Below are positions 1 through 5,089 of a DNA stretch of 9,026 nt, piece by piece. Below the pieces are notes generated by a model that saw only the letters and a program-made list of their open reading frames with translations, had not been told where the DNA came from and searched no databases. This DNA is from RGIG4097 sp045613765 (lineage in GTDB: Bacteria; Bacillota; Clostridia; Christensenellales; CAG-917). The stretch is taken from NCBI GenBank assembly GCA_045613765.1, contig JAZLBO010000019.1:1-9026 (forward strand), written 5' to 3'. The translations under genes and the position numbers were made by a program. The number at the start of each line of letters is the position of its first letter. Within the stretch, counting starts at the first letter, position 1.

Positions 1-54
1 GTTGCAGTGTATGCATACTGCAATCAACACGGACTCTGGAAAGTTGAACTGTGA
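1..54 (+). CDS. Desulfoferrodoxin / superoxide reductase, C-terminal end (partial)
   Basis: Frame 1 is open from the window edge to a TGA at 52-54 and encodes VAVYAYCNQHGLWKVEL. The ending Tyr-Cys-Asn-x-His-Gly-Leu-Trp-Lys matches the C-terminus of desulfoferrodoxin-type superoxide reductases, where this Cys and His are ligands of the catalytic Fe(His)4(Cys) centre that reduces superoxide to hydrogen peroxide without making oxygen. The 5' part lies outside the window, so the presence of the N-terminal desulforedoxin-like iron site cannot be judged. The family is typical of anaerobes. The call rests on 17 residues, but the motif is distinctive. Confidence 0.8.
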   Translation, partial: VAVYAYCNQHGLWKVEL

Positions 55-188
55 GTCCAAGATGAAAGCCCAATAAGAATTGCAGGTTAGCGCATGACTT
101 TTGACGGCTGACAACTGAATTGACAATATTTTGCCTTGGCACGAATTGCTACGGCAGGTTTAATTTTGACAATATACGGAGAAGGGAT

Positions 189-881
189 ATGGAAGAATTT
201 GACAACGTAGAATTGAAATCTCAAGACGTTGAAGAAACTGAAGATTTGGAAGAAAGTGCAGAAACCGAAGACGTCAACTATGGGGACACTGAAAGTGTAG
301 AAGAGCAGATTGCCACAGAAAAACCCAAAAGCGCAATGGGGGAAAAGTGGCAGAAATACGTGGACTCGCACCCCAAAGTTGAAAAGGTTGCAACCTACGT
401 AAAGGAACACAAAACAATGCTCCAGGCAATATTGTTTATGTTGTTCTCTTGCCTTGCATTTGTTGCACAACTCGGCACGCAAGCACTTTTTGATTGGGCG
501 CTGAAAGACGTCAGCCAAGTGGTCAAGATTTGGCCTTTCCCTGCACAAGCACTGGGCACGCTCATATCCTTCCTTATAGCAAACGTGGTGGCAAAGGTCA
601 TATCCTTTGTGATGAATCGCAAAAAGACCTTCAATGCCAACAACAACAAGATATTCAGTGCAGTCACATACACCATTATGGTTGTGACACTCATCATTGT
701 TGAAACATTGGTGGGAGAGCCTCTTGCCAACGCACTCAACGCAGCATCAAACGGTGTTCTTGGCAGTTGGGCATCAACCCTTGCAATCATCATCTATTCA
801 ATCCCCGATTTCATAATCGTATTCCTTATGGACAAATATGTTATTATGCGCCATAAAGAAGAGAAAAACAGCGCTATTTAG
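189..881 (+). CDS. GtrA-family membrane protein with acidic N-terminal extension
   Basis: A 230-residue protein. An ATG at 189 follows GGAG (178-181) at a good distance, so it is preferred to the in-frame TTG at 120. Residues 1-45 are strongly acidic and low-complexity, and 46-76 are charged and probably helical. Four hydrophobic segments follow at about 78-101, 119-141, 156-175 and 197-215. The sequence SFVMNRKKTF after the second segment fits the S-F-x-x-N-R-x-x-T-F signature of the GtrA family. These small four-helix proteins are linked to flipping or transferring polyprenyl-linked sugars for cell-surface glycans. The acidic extension is unusual, since many GtrA proteins are only about 120-150 residues. 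No glycosyltransferase is adjacent, so the substrate is unknown. A weak promoter (TTGACG at 101-106, poor -10 near 124) is possible; otherwise it is read through from the superoxide reductase gene. The stop codon lies inside the left arm of the nested hairpin element. Confidence 0.85.
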   Translation: MEEFDNVELKSQDVEETEDLEESAETEDVNYGDTESVEEQIATEKPKSAMGEKWQKYVDSHPKVEKVATYVKEHKTMLQAILFMLFSCLAFVAQLGTQALFDWALKDVSQVVKIWPFPAQALGTLISFLIANVVAKVISFVMNRKKTFNANNNKIFSAVTYTIMVVTLIIVETLVGEPLANALNAASNGVLGSWASTLAIIIYSIPDFIIVFLMDKYVIMRHKEEKNSAI

Positions 882-987
882 CGCCTGACTGTGTTAAGTT
901 CAAGTCCACGAATAGTCACGTACGCCAAGTACGCTCCTATCCGTGGACTTTTTCTTTCCTCGTCATGCATCTAAATATCGCTGTTTT
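864..987 (+). repeat. Nested inverted-repeat hairpin element, copy 1
   Basis: The outer arms AAAACAGCGCTATTTAG (865-881) and CTAAATATCGCTGTTTT (971-987) pair at 16 of 17 positions, the exception being C874 against T978. They enclose a terminator-like stem (902-915 with 937-950) and an apical hairpin (919-923 with 929-933, loop GCCAA). A second copy with the same design lies at 4564-4687. The left arm contains the stop codon of the GtrA-like gene. Confidence 0.75.
902..955 (+). terminator. Probable intrinsic terminator of the GtrA-like gene
   Basis: AAGTCCACG (902-910) pairs with CGTGGACTT (942-950). After one A/C mismatch, ATAG (912-915) pairs with CTAT (937-940). The stem is followed by a T-rich run (TTTTTCTTT). 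The loop region holds a second small hairpin, CGTAC-GCCAA-GTACG, identical to one at 4618-4632. The long loop is unusual for an intrinsic terminator, but position and T-run fit. Confidence 0.65.
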
Positions 988-1016
988 ACACTCTCTACGG
1001 CAAGTTCGTAGGGTGC

Positions 1017-1036
1017 TTATACAAGCACTCACTTAT
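1017..1036 (+). repeat. 20-bp dispersed repeat, copy 1
   Basis: TTATACAAGCACTCACTTAT recurs at 4887-4906 with one substitution (19 of 20). In both places it lies downstream of the nested hairpin element, so it may mark the far edge of a larger repeat unit. GTGCTT (1013-1018) and AAGCAC (1023-1028) can also form a small hairpin here. Confidence 0.55.
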
Positions 1037-1037
1037 T

Positions 1038-1316
1038 CAAAGACGGAACGGGAGCCACAGGGCGGCGACATAGCGAGTGCCAAGCACCAGACAAAAGTAC
1101 GCCAGCCACTTGGGAATCCTGTTTTTCTCACCCAAGTGGCAAGTGGCATAATGAGAGGAATATCCTTAATGTGCGCGTGCCGTAAGGAACAAAGTGACGG
1201 AATAGCGATTGCTACGAAGTCAATCGCGTCGAGTTGCCACTGCCCGTAGGGCTTGGCGAGAGCCAATGGGGGGAAACACATGAGGAAGGGGGGAATCCTA
1301 AATTGATATGTTCGCA
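1038..1316. other. Non-coding hairpin-rich island
   Basis: About 280 bases with no convincing gene but many local inverted repeats: GCCACTTGGG (1105-1114) with CCCAAGTGGC (1131-1140), a perfect 10-bp match; AGGA-ATA-TCCT (1156-1166); CCGT (1180-1183) with ACGG (1197-1200); GCGATTG (1205-1211) with CAATCGC (1221-1227); and GCCC-GTA-GGGC (1242-1252). AGTGGC (1142-1147) could pair with GCCACT (1236-1241) to close a multi-branched fold around the middle hairpins. It reads G+C-richer than its flanks. Both strands have open frames of about 94 codons, but neither has a ribosome binding site or recognisable domain. It may be a structured RNA, a decayed miniature transposable element or a genome-specific repeat. 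Confidence 0.45.
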
Positions 1317-1380
1317 CTCACTTTGAGCATGCTTTCAAAACACTTTTTCACTATTCACTATTACTTCTTAATTAAACAAA

Positions 1381-1408
1381 AAAGGCACTCGTTTGAGTGC
1401 CTTTTTTT
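1381..1408. terminator. Bidirectional terminator after the hydrolase gene
   Basis: GGCACTC (1384-1390), loop GTTT, GAGTGCC (1395-1401), with an A-run on the left and seven Ts on the right, so it can work in both directions. On the minus strand the hydrolase stop codon (1407-1409) sits at its edge. The right arm and T-run (GAGTGCCTTTTTTT) also occur in the terminator at 8611-8638. Confidence 0.85.
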
Positions 1409-2327
1409 ACATTAAATCGTCAATGGTTGTTTGTGAATAGATGATATATTTGTCAAAGAAGTCGGCAAGGTCTTTCCACATTTCTTCACGGTTGATTTCG
1501 CCGTGCATTTCGTGCCTGCCGTCAGGGTAGAGATGTACGTCCGTTGGCACGCCGTAGCGTTTGTAGAACTTTTCAAGTTTGCCAACACTCTTTTTGCCAC
1601 CCATAGGGTCTTTCTCTCCACAGAATATGCCCATTGCAGTGATGGGGGAAAGGTTTGCACCCGCTTTCTTTGAGTAGAGTTTGCTCACTTCCTTGAACAT
1701 ATTGTATGAAAACGCCACACTCATATTTGCTTGTGAATACTCGTCGTCTTGATGGCGTTTGCACCACATAGGATCACGAGAAAGCCAAGCGCAAGGATGA
1801 TTGAATTCTTTGTATCTATACAACTTGTCAAATAGTTTCAAAGTGAAGGTGGGACGCCAGTTGCCTGCCACGAGAGCAAGGGGAGCAGTGGCGATTGCAC
1901 CCATCAAAAATGAAGGATTGCAATATCCCGTGCCACCAAGGGCGATGGCTCTGCAATTTGTGTCACACTGTGCAAGTGCTTGACCAATATATGAGCCATA
2001 ACTGTGTCCAAAGAAGAAGACGGGCAATGAATACTTTTCTATGAGCCACTCTCTGAAGAAAAGTTGATCCTTGAGAATTTTTTGGAAGACGTTGCCGTGA
2101 TGTCTGCCACGGTTTTTGTCACTTTCAGTGCGACCGTGTCCACGATGATCGTCTGCAAAACAAATGTAGCCACAACCGTTGAGATACTTTGCAAGGTCAT
2201 CAAACATACCTGCATATTCACTCAATCCGTGACAAATTTGAATCACACCTTTGGGTGCAGAAACGTCATCCCAAAGAGTGACAAAAATTTCATATCCGTC
2301 ATGACTTTTCAATTTGAATTGTTTCAT
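1407..2327 (-). CDS. Alpha/beta hydrolase (serine aminopeptidase S33 / monoacylglycerol lipase-like)
   Basis: A 306-residue probable cytoplasmic serine hydrolase with no signal peptide. The HG oxyanion motif (ICHGLSEY, about 32-38) precedes the DHRGHGRTES segment, the nucleophile elbow G-H-S-Y-G has Ser109, the acid is probably Asp240 (CGEKDPMGG), and the base is His272 (PDGRHEMHGE). Order and spacing fit the lysophospholipase/monoacylglycerol-lipase branch of Hydrolase_4 proteins; the true substrate, probably a lipid ester, cannot be read from sequence. The start at 2327 is chosen because AGAGGGG lies just upstream. The in-frame TTG at 2363 would lie within the promoter spacer, so the longer version is rejected. 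Own promoter and terminator indicate a single-gene unit. Confidence 0.88.
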   Translation of the reverse strand: MKQFKLKSHDGYEIFVTLWDDVSAPKGVIQICHGLSEYAGMFDDLAKYLNGCGYICFADDHRGHGRTESDKNRGRHHGNVFQKILKDQLFFREWLIEKYSLPVFFFGHSYGSYIGQALAQCDTNCRAIALGGTGYCNPSFLMGAIATAPLALVAGNWRPTFTLKLFDKLYRYKEFNHPCAWLSRDPMWCKRHQDDEYSQANMSVAFSYNMFKEVSKLYSKKAGANLSPITAMGIFCGEKDPMGGKKSVGKLEKFYKRYGVPTDVHLYPDGRHEMHGEINREEMWKDLADFFDKYIIYSQTTIDDLM

Positions 2328-2347
2328 AAGTCCCCTCTTTAGCATAG

Positions 2348-2376
2348 AGTTTAGCACACTCAACCCCCAATTTCAA
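2348..2376 (-). promoter_or_regulatory. Promoter of the alpha/beta hydrolase gene
   Basis: On the minus strand TTGAAA (2376-2371), a 17-bp spacer, then TAAACT (2353-2348). Transcription would start near 2341, giving a leader of about 15 nt before the ATG at 2327. Confidence 0.65.
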
Positions 2377-2397
2377 GAAAATCAATCAATTTTTTAT

Positions 2398-2428
2398 AAA
2401 AAAGCCGTCATTTTTGTGACGGCTTTTT
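2398..2428. terminator. Terminator of the thiamine transporter gene
   Basis: GCCGTCA (2404-2410), loop TTTTTG, TGACGGC (2417-2423), flanked by an A-run on the left and a T-run on the right. On the minus strand it forms a strong hairpin followed by six Us just after the transporter stop codon. It is symmetrical and could also act on plus-strand transcripts. Confidence 0.9.
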
Positions 2429-2451
2429 GTGTTGATTGAGGGTATCATTTG

Positions 2452-3651
2452 TCAGTCGTTGACGGGTGTTTCTGTTGAGAGAGCAGTGCCTTCAATTTCT
2501 TCAAGATTTGCGTTGTCTGTTTCAAGGTCGCTTTCATTGACATCATTGTCTTCATCGTCTTCTGTTTCTTCGATGGTTGAGATTGAAGATGATGTCATTT
2601 GTCTGACAAATGCTTTTGATGAGAGCATAATCACGCCACAGACAAGGGCGACTGCCATATCCACAAATACGCTGGAGTTGTAGGTCAATGAATAGACGGT
2701 TGCCGTTGCGTATGTGTTCATCAATTCGCTATCCCAATAGAAGTAGTCTGCAAAGGCAAAGACACCTGAACATACGTGGCAAGCATATCTCAAGGATACT
2801 GCCACTATGCCACCGAGCAAGAAGTTGATGATACGGTTGCTCTTGAACAGTTTTTTCTCATAGAAGAACCCACTGACGCCCACAAGTCCGTATGCGAGAG
2901 GGTAGTCCAAAAGGAATTGCATAGGATGAAGGATATACGGATCTTGCAATGCTTGGAGAGTGCCGTACACAAGGCAGACAAGGACGCCCCTTCTTGTGCC
3001 AAACATCATACAGTAAATCATAAGGGGGAGTACGCTTGCAAAGGTGATTGAGCCACCTTGGGGCATACGGAAAAGTCTTGCGTATGAAAGGGCAAAGGAA
3101 AGTGCCACTGCCACTGCGCCATACACAAGGGCACGAGTGTTGTTGGTTTCCTTTTTGCCACCGAAAATGACTGCAAGAGCAAGTACGACAATGACAACCA
3201 CGGCAGATATTGTCAATCCAAGGGTTGATGCATGCTCGTAGTCACTGCCAATAAGGTCGTATTGCTTGGACATACACACCATAAGTGCAATAAAACAGCC
3301 AAGAAGAAGTGCGCCACACACATAGAGTGTGATGCTGAAAGCCTTTTTGCCAAAGGGGGAAGATATGATGAGCGCAATGCCAGAGAGTATAACAGTTGAC
3401 AATGTGGCAAGGATAGGATAAAAGAGCAAAGGCTCAAGGGTTGTATCTTGCATCTTGATGTAAGACATCAACACCACCACTGCTACTGCATATCCAATGA
3501 TGACGCCAGTCATAATCTTCAAAAAGTCTTTGACTTTGTCGGGCTTGGTTTTTTTCAGTGTCAAACCAATGATTGCACCAATGCCAACAATGGCAAGTGC
3601 GAGAAATAAAACTGCGTAGCCGAGTTTTGTGAAAAGAGTGTCAAAATCCAT
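2452..3651 (-). CDS. thiT: ThiT-type thiamine transporter (ECF S component) with extra N-terminal membrane domain
   Basis: A 399-residue polytopic membrane protein. About residues 172-352 match the ThiT family: the SYARLFRMPQGGSITFAS segment, the loop containing YILHPMQFLLDYPLAYG, RYACH and YSLTYNSS. By comparison with the known ThiT site, His292, Tyr320 and Asn325 fit thiamine-binding positions, and Asp249 replaces the usual Glu. ThiT binds thiamine and works with the shared ECF energising module, not encoded here. Unlike the usual protein of about 180-200 residues, this one has five or so additional membrane helices at residues 1-170 and an acidic Ser/Glu/Asp-rich tail at 353-399. The start at 3651 is an ATG after AAGGTGG; the longer TTG-start version would begin inside the leader terminator. 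The TPP riboswitch upstream independently supports the function. Confidence 0.9.
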   Translation of the reverse strand: MDFDTLFTKLGYAVLFLALAIVGIGAIIGLTLKKTKPDKVKDFLKIMTGVIIGYAVAVVVLMSYIKMQDTTLEPLLFYPILATLSTVILSGIALIISSPFGKKAFSITLYVCGALLLGCFIALMVCMSKQYDLIGSDYEHASTLGLTISAVVVIVVLALAVIFGGKKETNNTRALVYGAVAVALSFALSYARLFRMPQGGSITFASVLPLMIYCMMFGTRRGVLVCLVYGTLQALQDPYILHPMQFLLDYPLAYGLVGVSGFFYEKKLFKSNRIINFLLGGIVAVSLRYACHVCSGVFAFADYFYWDSELMNTYATATVYSLTYNSSVFVDMAVALVCGVIMLSSKAFVRQMTSSSISTIEETEDDEDNDVNESDLETDNANLEEIEGTALSTETPVND

Positions 3652-3680
3652 AAAGCACCACCTTAAATAATATTTAGGGC

Positions 3681-3708
3681 AAAAAAAATACCCCGGTTGT
3701 GCCAAGGT
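3681..3708 (-). terminator. Leader terminator of the TPP riboswitch (expression platform)
   Basis: On the minus strand ACCTTGG (3708-3702), loop CACAA, CCGGGGT (3696-3690), a 7-bp stem including two G-U pairs, then A and eight Us (3688-3681). Placed between aptamer and start codon, it fits an off-switch that ends transcription when thiamine pyrophosphate is bound. Confidence 0.75.
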
Positions 3709-3743
3709 GAAAAATGCGAAAAATCGCGAATCTTTTGATTATT

Positions 3744-3816
3744 GCTTCCTTACGCGAGTGTTAACCCACAAGTTCAAGAGTATAATCTCAGCCGTGTTGC
3801 CACAGCACCCCTAGCA
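3744..3816 (-). ncRNA. TPP riboswitch aptamer (THI box)
   Basis: The minus strand carries the conserved THI-box blocks in order: GGGGTGCTG near 3812, GGCTGAGAT near 3793, an ACTCTTGAACTTG-like stretch near 3780, GGGTTAACACTCGCG, and the closing GTAAGGAAGC near 3753-3744. These match the aptamer that binds thiamine pyrophosphate. It lies between a good promoter and the leader terminator, directly ahead of the thiamine transporter gene, so transporter expression should fall when the vitamin is plentiful. Confidence 0.93.
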
Positions 3817-3821
3817 AAAAC

Positions 3822-3850
3822 ATCATAGCACCCACAATTCTATTCGTCAA
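3822..3850 (-). promoter_or_regulatory. Promoter of the riboswitch-thiT unit
   Basis: On the minus strand TTGACG (3850-3845), 17-bp spacer, TATGAT (3827-3822). The predicted start near 3816 coincides with the beginning of the aptamer, which supports both calls. Confidence 0.85.
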
Positions 3851-3895
3851 GAAAAATTTGAAAATAGGCAAATTTTGAGATAATTTTGCCATGCG

Positions 3896-3924
3896 TTGAC
3901 AATCATTGAAAAAAGTTTTATATT
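3896..3924 (+). promoter_or_regulatory. Promoter of mscL
   Basis: TTGACA (3896-3901), 17-bp spacer, TATATT (3919-3924). The ribosome binding site AGGAG (3939-3943) follows, 8 nt before the ATG. It is divergent from the riboswitch promoter, whose -35 lies 45 bp away. Confidence 0.88.
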
Positions 3925-3951
3925 CTTAATATCAACATAGGAGAAACTTGT

Positions 3952-4560
3952 ATGAAAAAGATTTTTCAAGAATTCAAGAAGTTTATCACAAAAGGCAACG
4001 TTGTTGACCTTGCTGTTGGTATGATTATAGGCTCTGCCTTTACTGCCATCGTCAATGCACTCGTCAACAATATCTTCAAGCCCCTCATCAATGCAATCCC
4101 CATGGAAGGCGTTGAAGGTCTTATCACAATGCTCGTGGAAAAGAACGCAGACGGCTTGACAGCAGCCCAAGCAGCAGAACAAGGCGTACCTTTCATCATT
4201 GACCTTACACAATCAGTGTATATCGATTGGGGCGCATTTATCATGGCAATCGTCAACTTCCTTCTCACAGCAGTTGTGTTGTTTGCACTTGTCAAGACAA
4301 TCAACAAGTTCCGTGACGGTATGGGTGGCATGAAGAACAGAGCAGAACTCATTGCATCACTCACAGATGAAGAAAAGGCAACTTGCAAGAACGCAATCGT
4401 GCCCAGCAAGAAGGAACTCAAGGCAATCGTTGAAGCAAGAGATGCAAAGAAAGCCGAAGAAGACAGACTTGCAGCAGAAGCCGCAGCCAAAGCAGAAGCA
4501 GAAAAGGAAACAACAGAAGATATTCTTCGTGATATTCGTGATGCTCTTTCCAAGAAGTAA
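3952..4560 (+). CDS. mscL: Large-conductance mechanosensitive channel MscL
   Basis: A 202-residue protein. The N-terminal amphipathic helix (KKIFQEFKKFITKGN) and the glycine-rich first membrane helix (NVVDLAVGMIIGSAFTAIVN, residues about 15-35), which forms the pore constriction, are classic MscL. An extracellular loop spans about 46-89, the second membrane helix about 90-117 (DWGAFIMAIVNFLLTAVVLF), and a terminal helix ends the protein (TEDILRDIRDALSKK). MscL forms a pentamer that opens under membrane tension to release solutes during hypo-osmotic shock. Family members are mostly 130-150 residues. The excess here is a Lys/Glu/Ala-rich, probably helical linker at about 120-188 between the second membrane helix and the terminal bundle helix. 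It has its own promoter and terminator, so it is probably transcribed alone. Confidence 0.95.
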   Translation: MKKIFQEFKKFITKGNVVDLAVGMIIGSAFTAIVNALVNNIFKPLINAIPMEGVEGLITMLVEKNADGLTAAQAAEQGVPFIIDLTQSVYIDWGAFIMAIVNFLLTAVVLFALVKTINKFRDGMGGMKNRAELIASLTDEEKATCKNAIVPSKKELKAIVEARDAKKAEEDRLAAEAAAKAEAEKETTEDILRDIRDALSKK

Positions 4561-4563
4561 AGC

Positions 4564-4687
4564 AAAAACGCACTATTGAGTGTCTAATTTTGTCAAAACC
4601 CTGATATTCCACCCTCACGTACGCCAAGTACGCTACGGTCGGTCTATCAGGGTTTTTTCGCATTATACATCTCAATATTGCGTTTTT
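4564..4687 (+). repeat. Nested inverted-repeat hairpin element, copy 2
   Basis: The outer arms AAAAACGCACTATTGAG (4564-4580) and CTCAATATTGCGTTTTT (4671-4687) pair at 16 of 17 positions. They enclose a terminator stem (4595-4606 with 4645-4656) and the apical hairpin 4618-4632. Relative to copy 1 (865-987), four stem positions differ and all four are compensated in the opposite arm. The single mismatch, C4573 against T4679, is at the same stem position and of the same kind as in copy 1. The element starts 3 nt after the mscL stop codon. Confidence 0.78.
4595..4658 (+). terminator. Intrinsic terminator of mscL
   Basis: A perfect 12-bp stem, AAAACCCTGATA (4595-4606) with TATCAGGGTTTT (4645-4656), ends in six Ts (4653-4658). 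The large loop carries secondary pairings (CC-ACC with GGT-GG near 4609-4613 and 4637-4642) and the CGTAC-GCCAA-GTACG hairpin shared with 919-933. Confidence 0.75.
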
Positions 4688-4726
4688 GTGTGTGTCTAAA
4701 TAGGCAAAGTGCATCATGTTTTTCAT

Positions 4727-4743
4727 CTAAATATCGCAGTTTT
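4727..4743 (+). repeat. Isolated right-arm copy of the nested hairpin element
   Basis: CTAAATATCGCAGTTTT matches the right arm of copy 1 (971-987) with one substitution and is likewise preceded by CAT. No matching left arm (AAAACTGCG.TATTTAG) was found upstream, so this is probably a truncated or degenerate copy. Confidence 0.5.
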
Positions 4744-4747
4744 AATA

Positions 4748-4861
4748 ATGAATTGCAACATATTGTTGCATGAATTGACACTTTGTGTCATGAATTGCCT
4801 ACGGCATGATTTCTCGCTACGCTCCATGATTTGCACCAATGGTGCATTGTGGTTGCAATTC
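4748..4861 (+). repeat. Modular palindrome array A
   Basis: The 7-mer ATGAATT or ATGATTT occurs five times (4748, 4770, 4790, 4806, 4826), separated by units of different sequence: GCAACATATTGTTGC, GACACTTTGTGTC, GCCTACGGC, CTCGCTACGCTCC, and finally GCACCAATGGTGC (4833-4845). All but CTCGCTACGCTCC are palindromic with a short loop. A perfect 10-bp inverted repeat, GAATTGCAAC (4750-4759) and GTTGCAATTC (4852-4861), bounds the array. A related array lies inverted at 6987-7097. Confidence 0.8.
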
Positions 4862-4886
4862 AAGATTTTGGCTTGAGTGTGAGTTT

Positions 4887-4906
4887 TTATACAAGCACTC
4901 GCTTAT
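4887..4906 (+). repeat. 20-bp dispersed repeat, copy 2
   Basis: TTATACAAGCACTCGCTTAT matches 1017-1036 at 19 of 20 positions, in the same orientation and again downstream of a nested hairpin element. Confidence 0.55.
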
Positions 4907-5008
4907 AATGTGTCAGACCATACAATTTGTTGTAATTTGTATTGCCATCACAACGGTGTTATGCTAAACTTTATTTGTTTATTTTGTGCTGAAAGCAAAA
5001 TAGAGTAG

Positions 5009-5036
5009 TTTTTTACACATTTCAAAAGGGTATAAT
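5009..5036 (+). promoter_or_regulatory. Probable promoter of the LRR lipoprotein gene
   Basis: A perfect -10 TATAAT (5031-5036) lies about 50 bp before the gene, with only a T-rich -35 (5009-5014). Just upstream, TATTTTG (4980-4986) pairs with CAAAATA (4996-5002), a possible operator. The weak -35 suggests either modest expression or help from an activator. Confidence 0.5.
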
Positions 5037-5089
5037 GTGTCCATGAATCTAAACAAAGGTTCATTATGAGCAAAAATTTGGAGATAAAA

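Noticed and set aside
2..23. Inverted repeat TTGCAGT...ACTGCAA as a regulatory hairpin
   Set aside because: It lies entirely in the coding end of the superoxide reductase, and its residues are explained by the conserved metal-site motif.
1033..1317. 94-codon open frame on the minus strand (and 965-1249 on the plus strand) in the hairpin island
   Set aside because: No ribosome binding site or recognisable domain. Both strands are open over the same DNA and inverted repeats run through it, so the openness is more likely due to composition.
2328..2363. Longer TTG-start version of the alpha/beta hydrolase
   Set aside because: The TTG falls between the predicted -35 and -10 boxes, and AGAGGGG supports the ATG at 2327.
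3652..3705. Longer TTG-start version of the thiamine transporter
   Set aside because: The start would lie within the riboswitch leader terminator, and the ATG at 3651 has a good ribosome binding site.
3966..4565. 199-codon minus-strand open frame covering mscL
   Set aside because: Ser/Ala-rich antisense of an unmistakable MscL gene, with no independent start signal.
4748..4861. CRISPR array
   Set aside because: The constant part is only 7 nt, the variable parts are palindromic and not spacer-like, and no cas gene is present.
4862..4990. Small gene between palindrome array A and the lipoprotein promoter
   Set aside because: No frame with a ribosome binding site and plausible protein; only the 20-bp repeat, A/T-rich sequence and a small hairpin are present.
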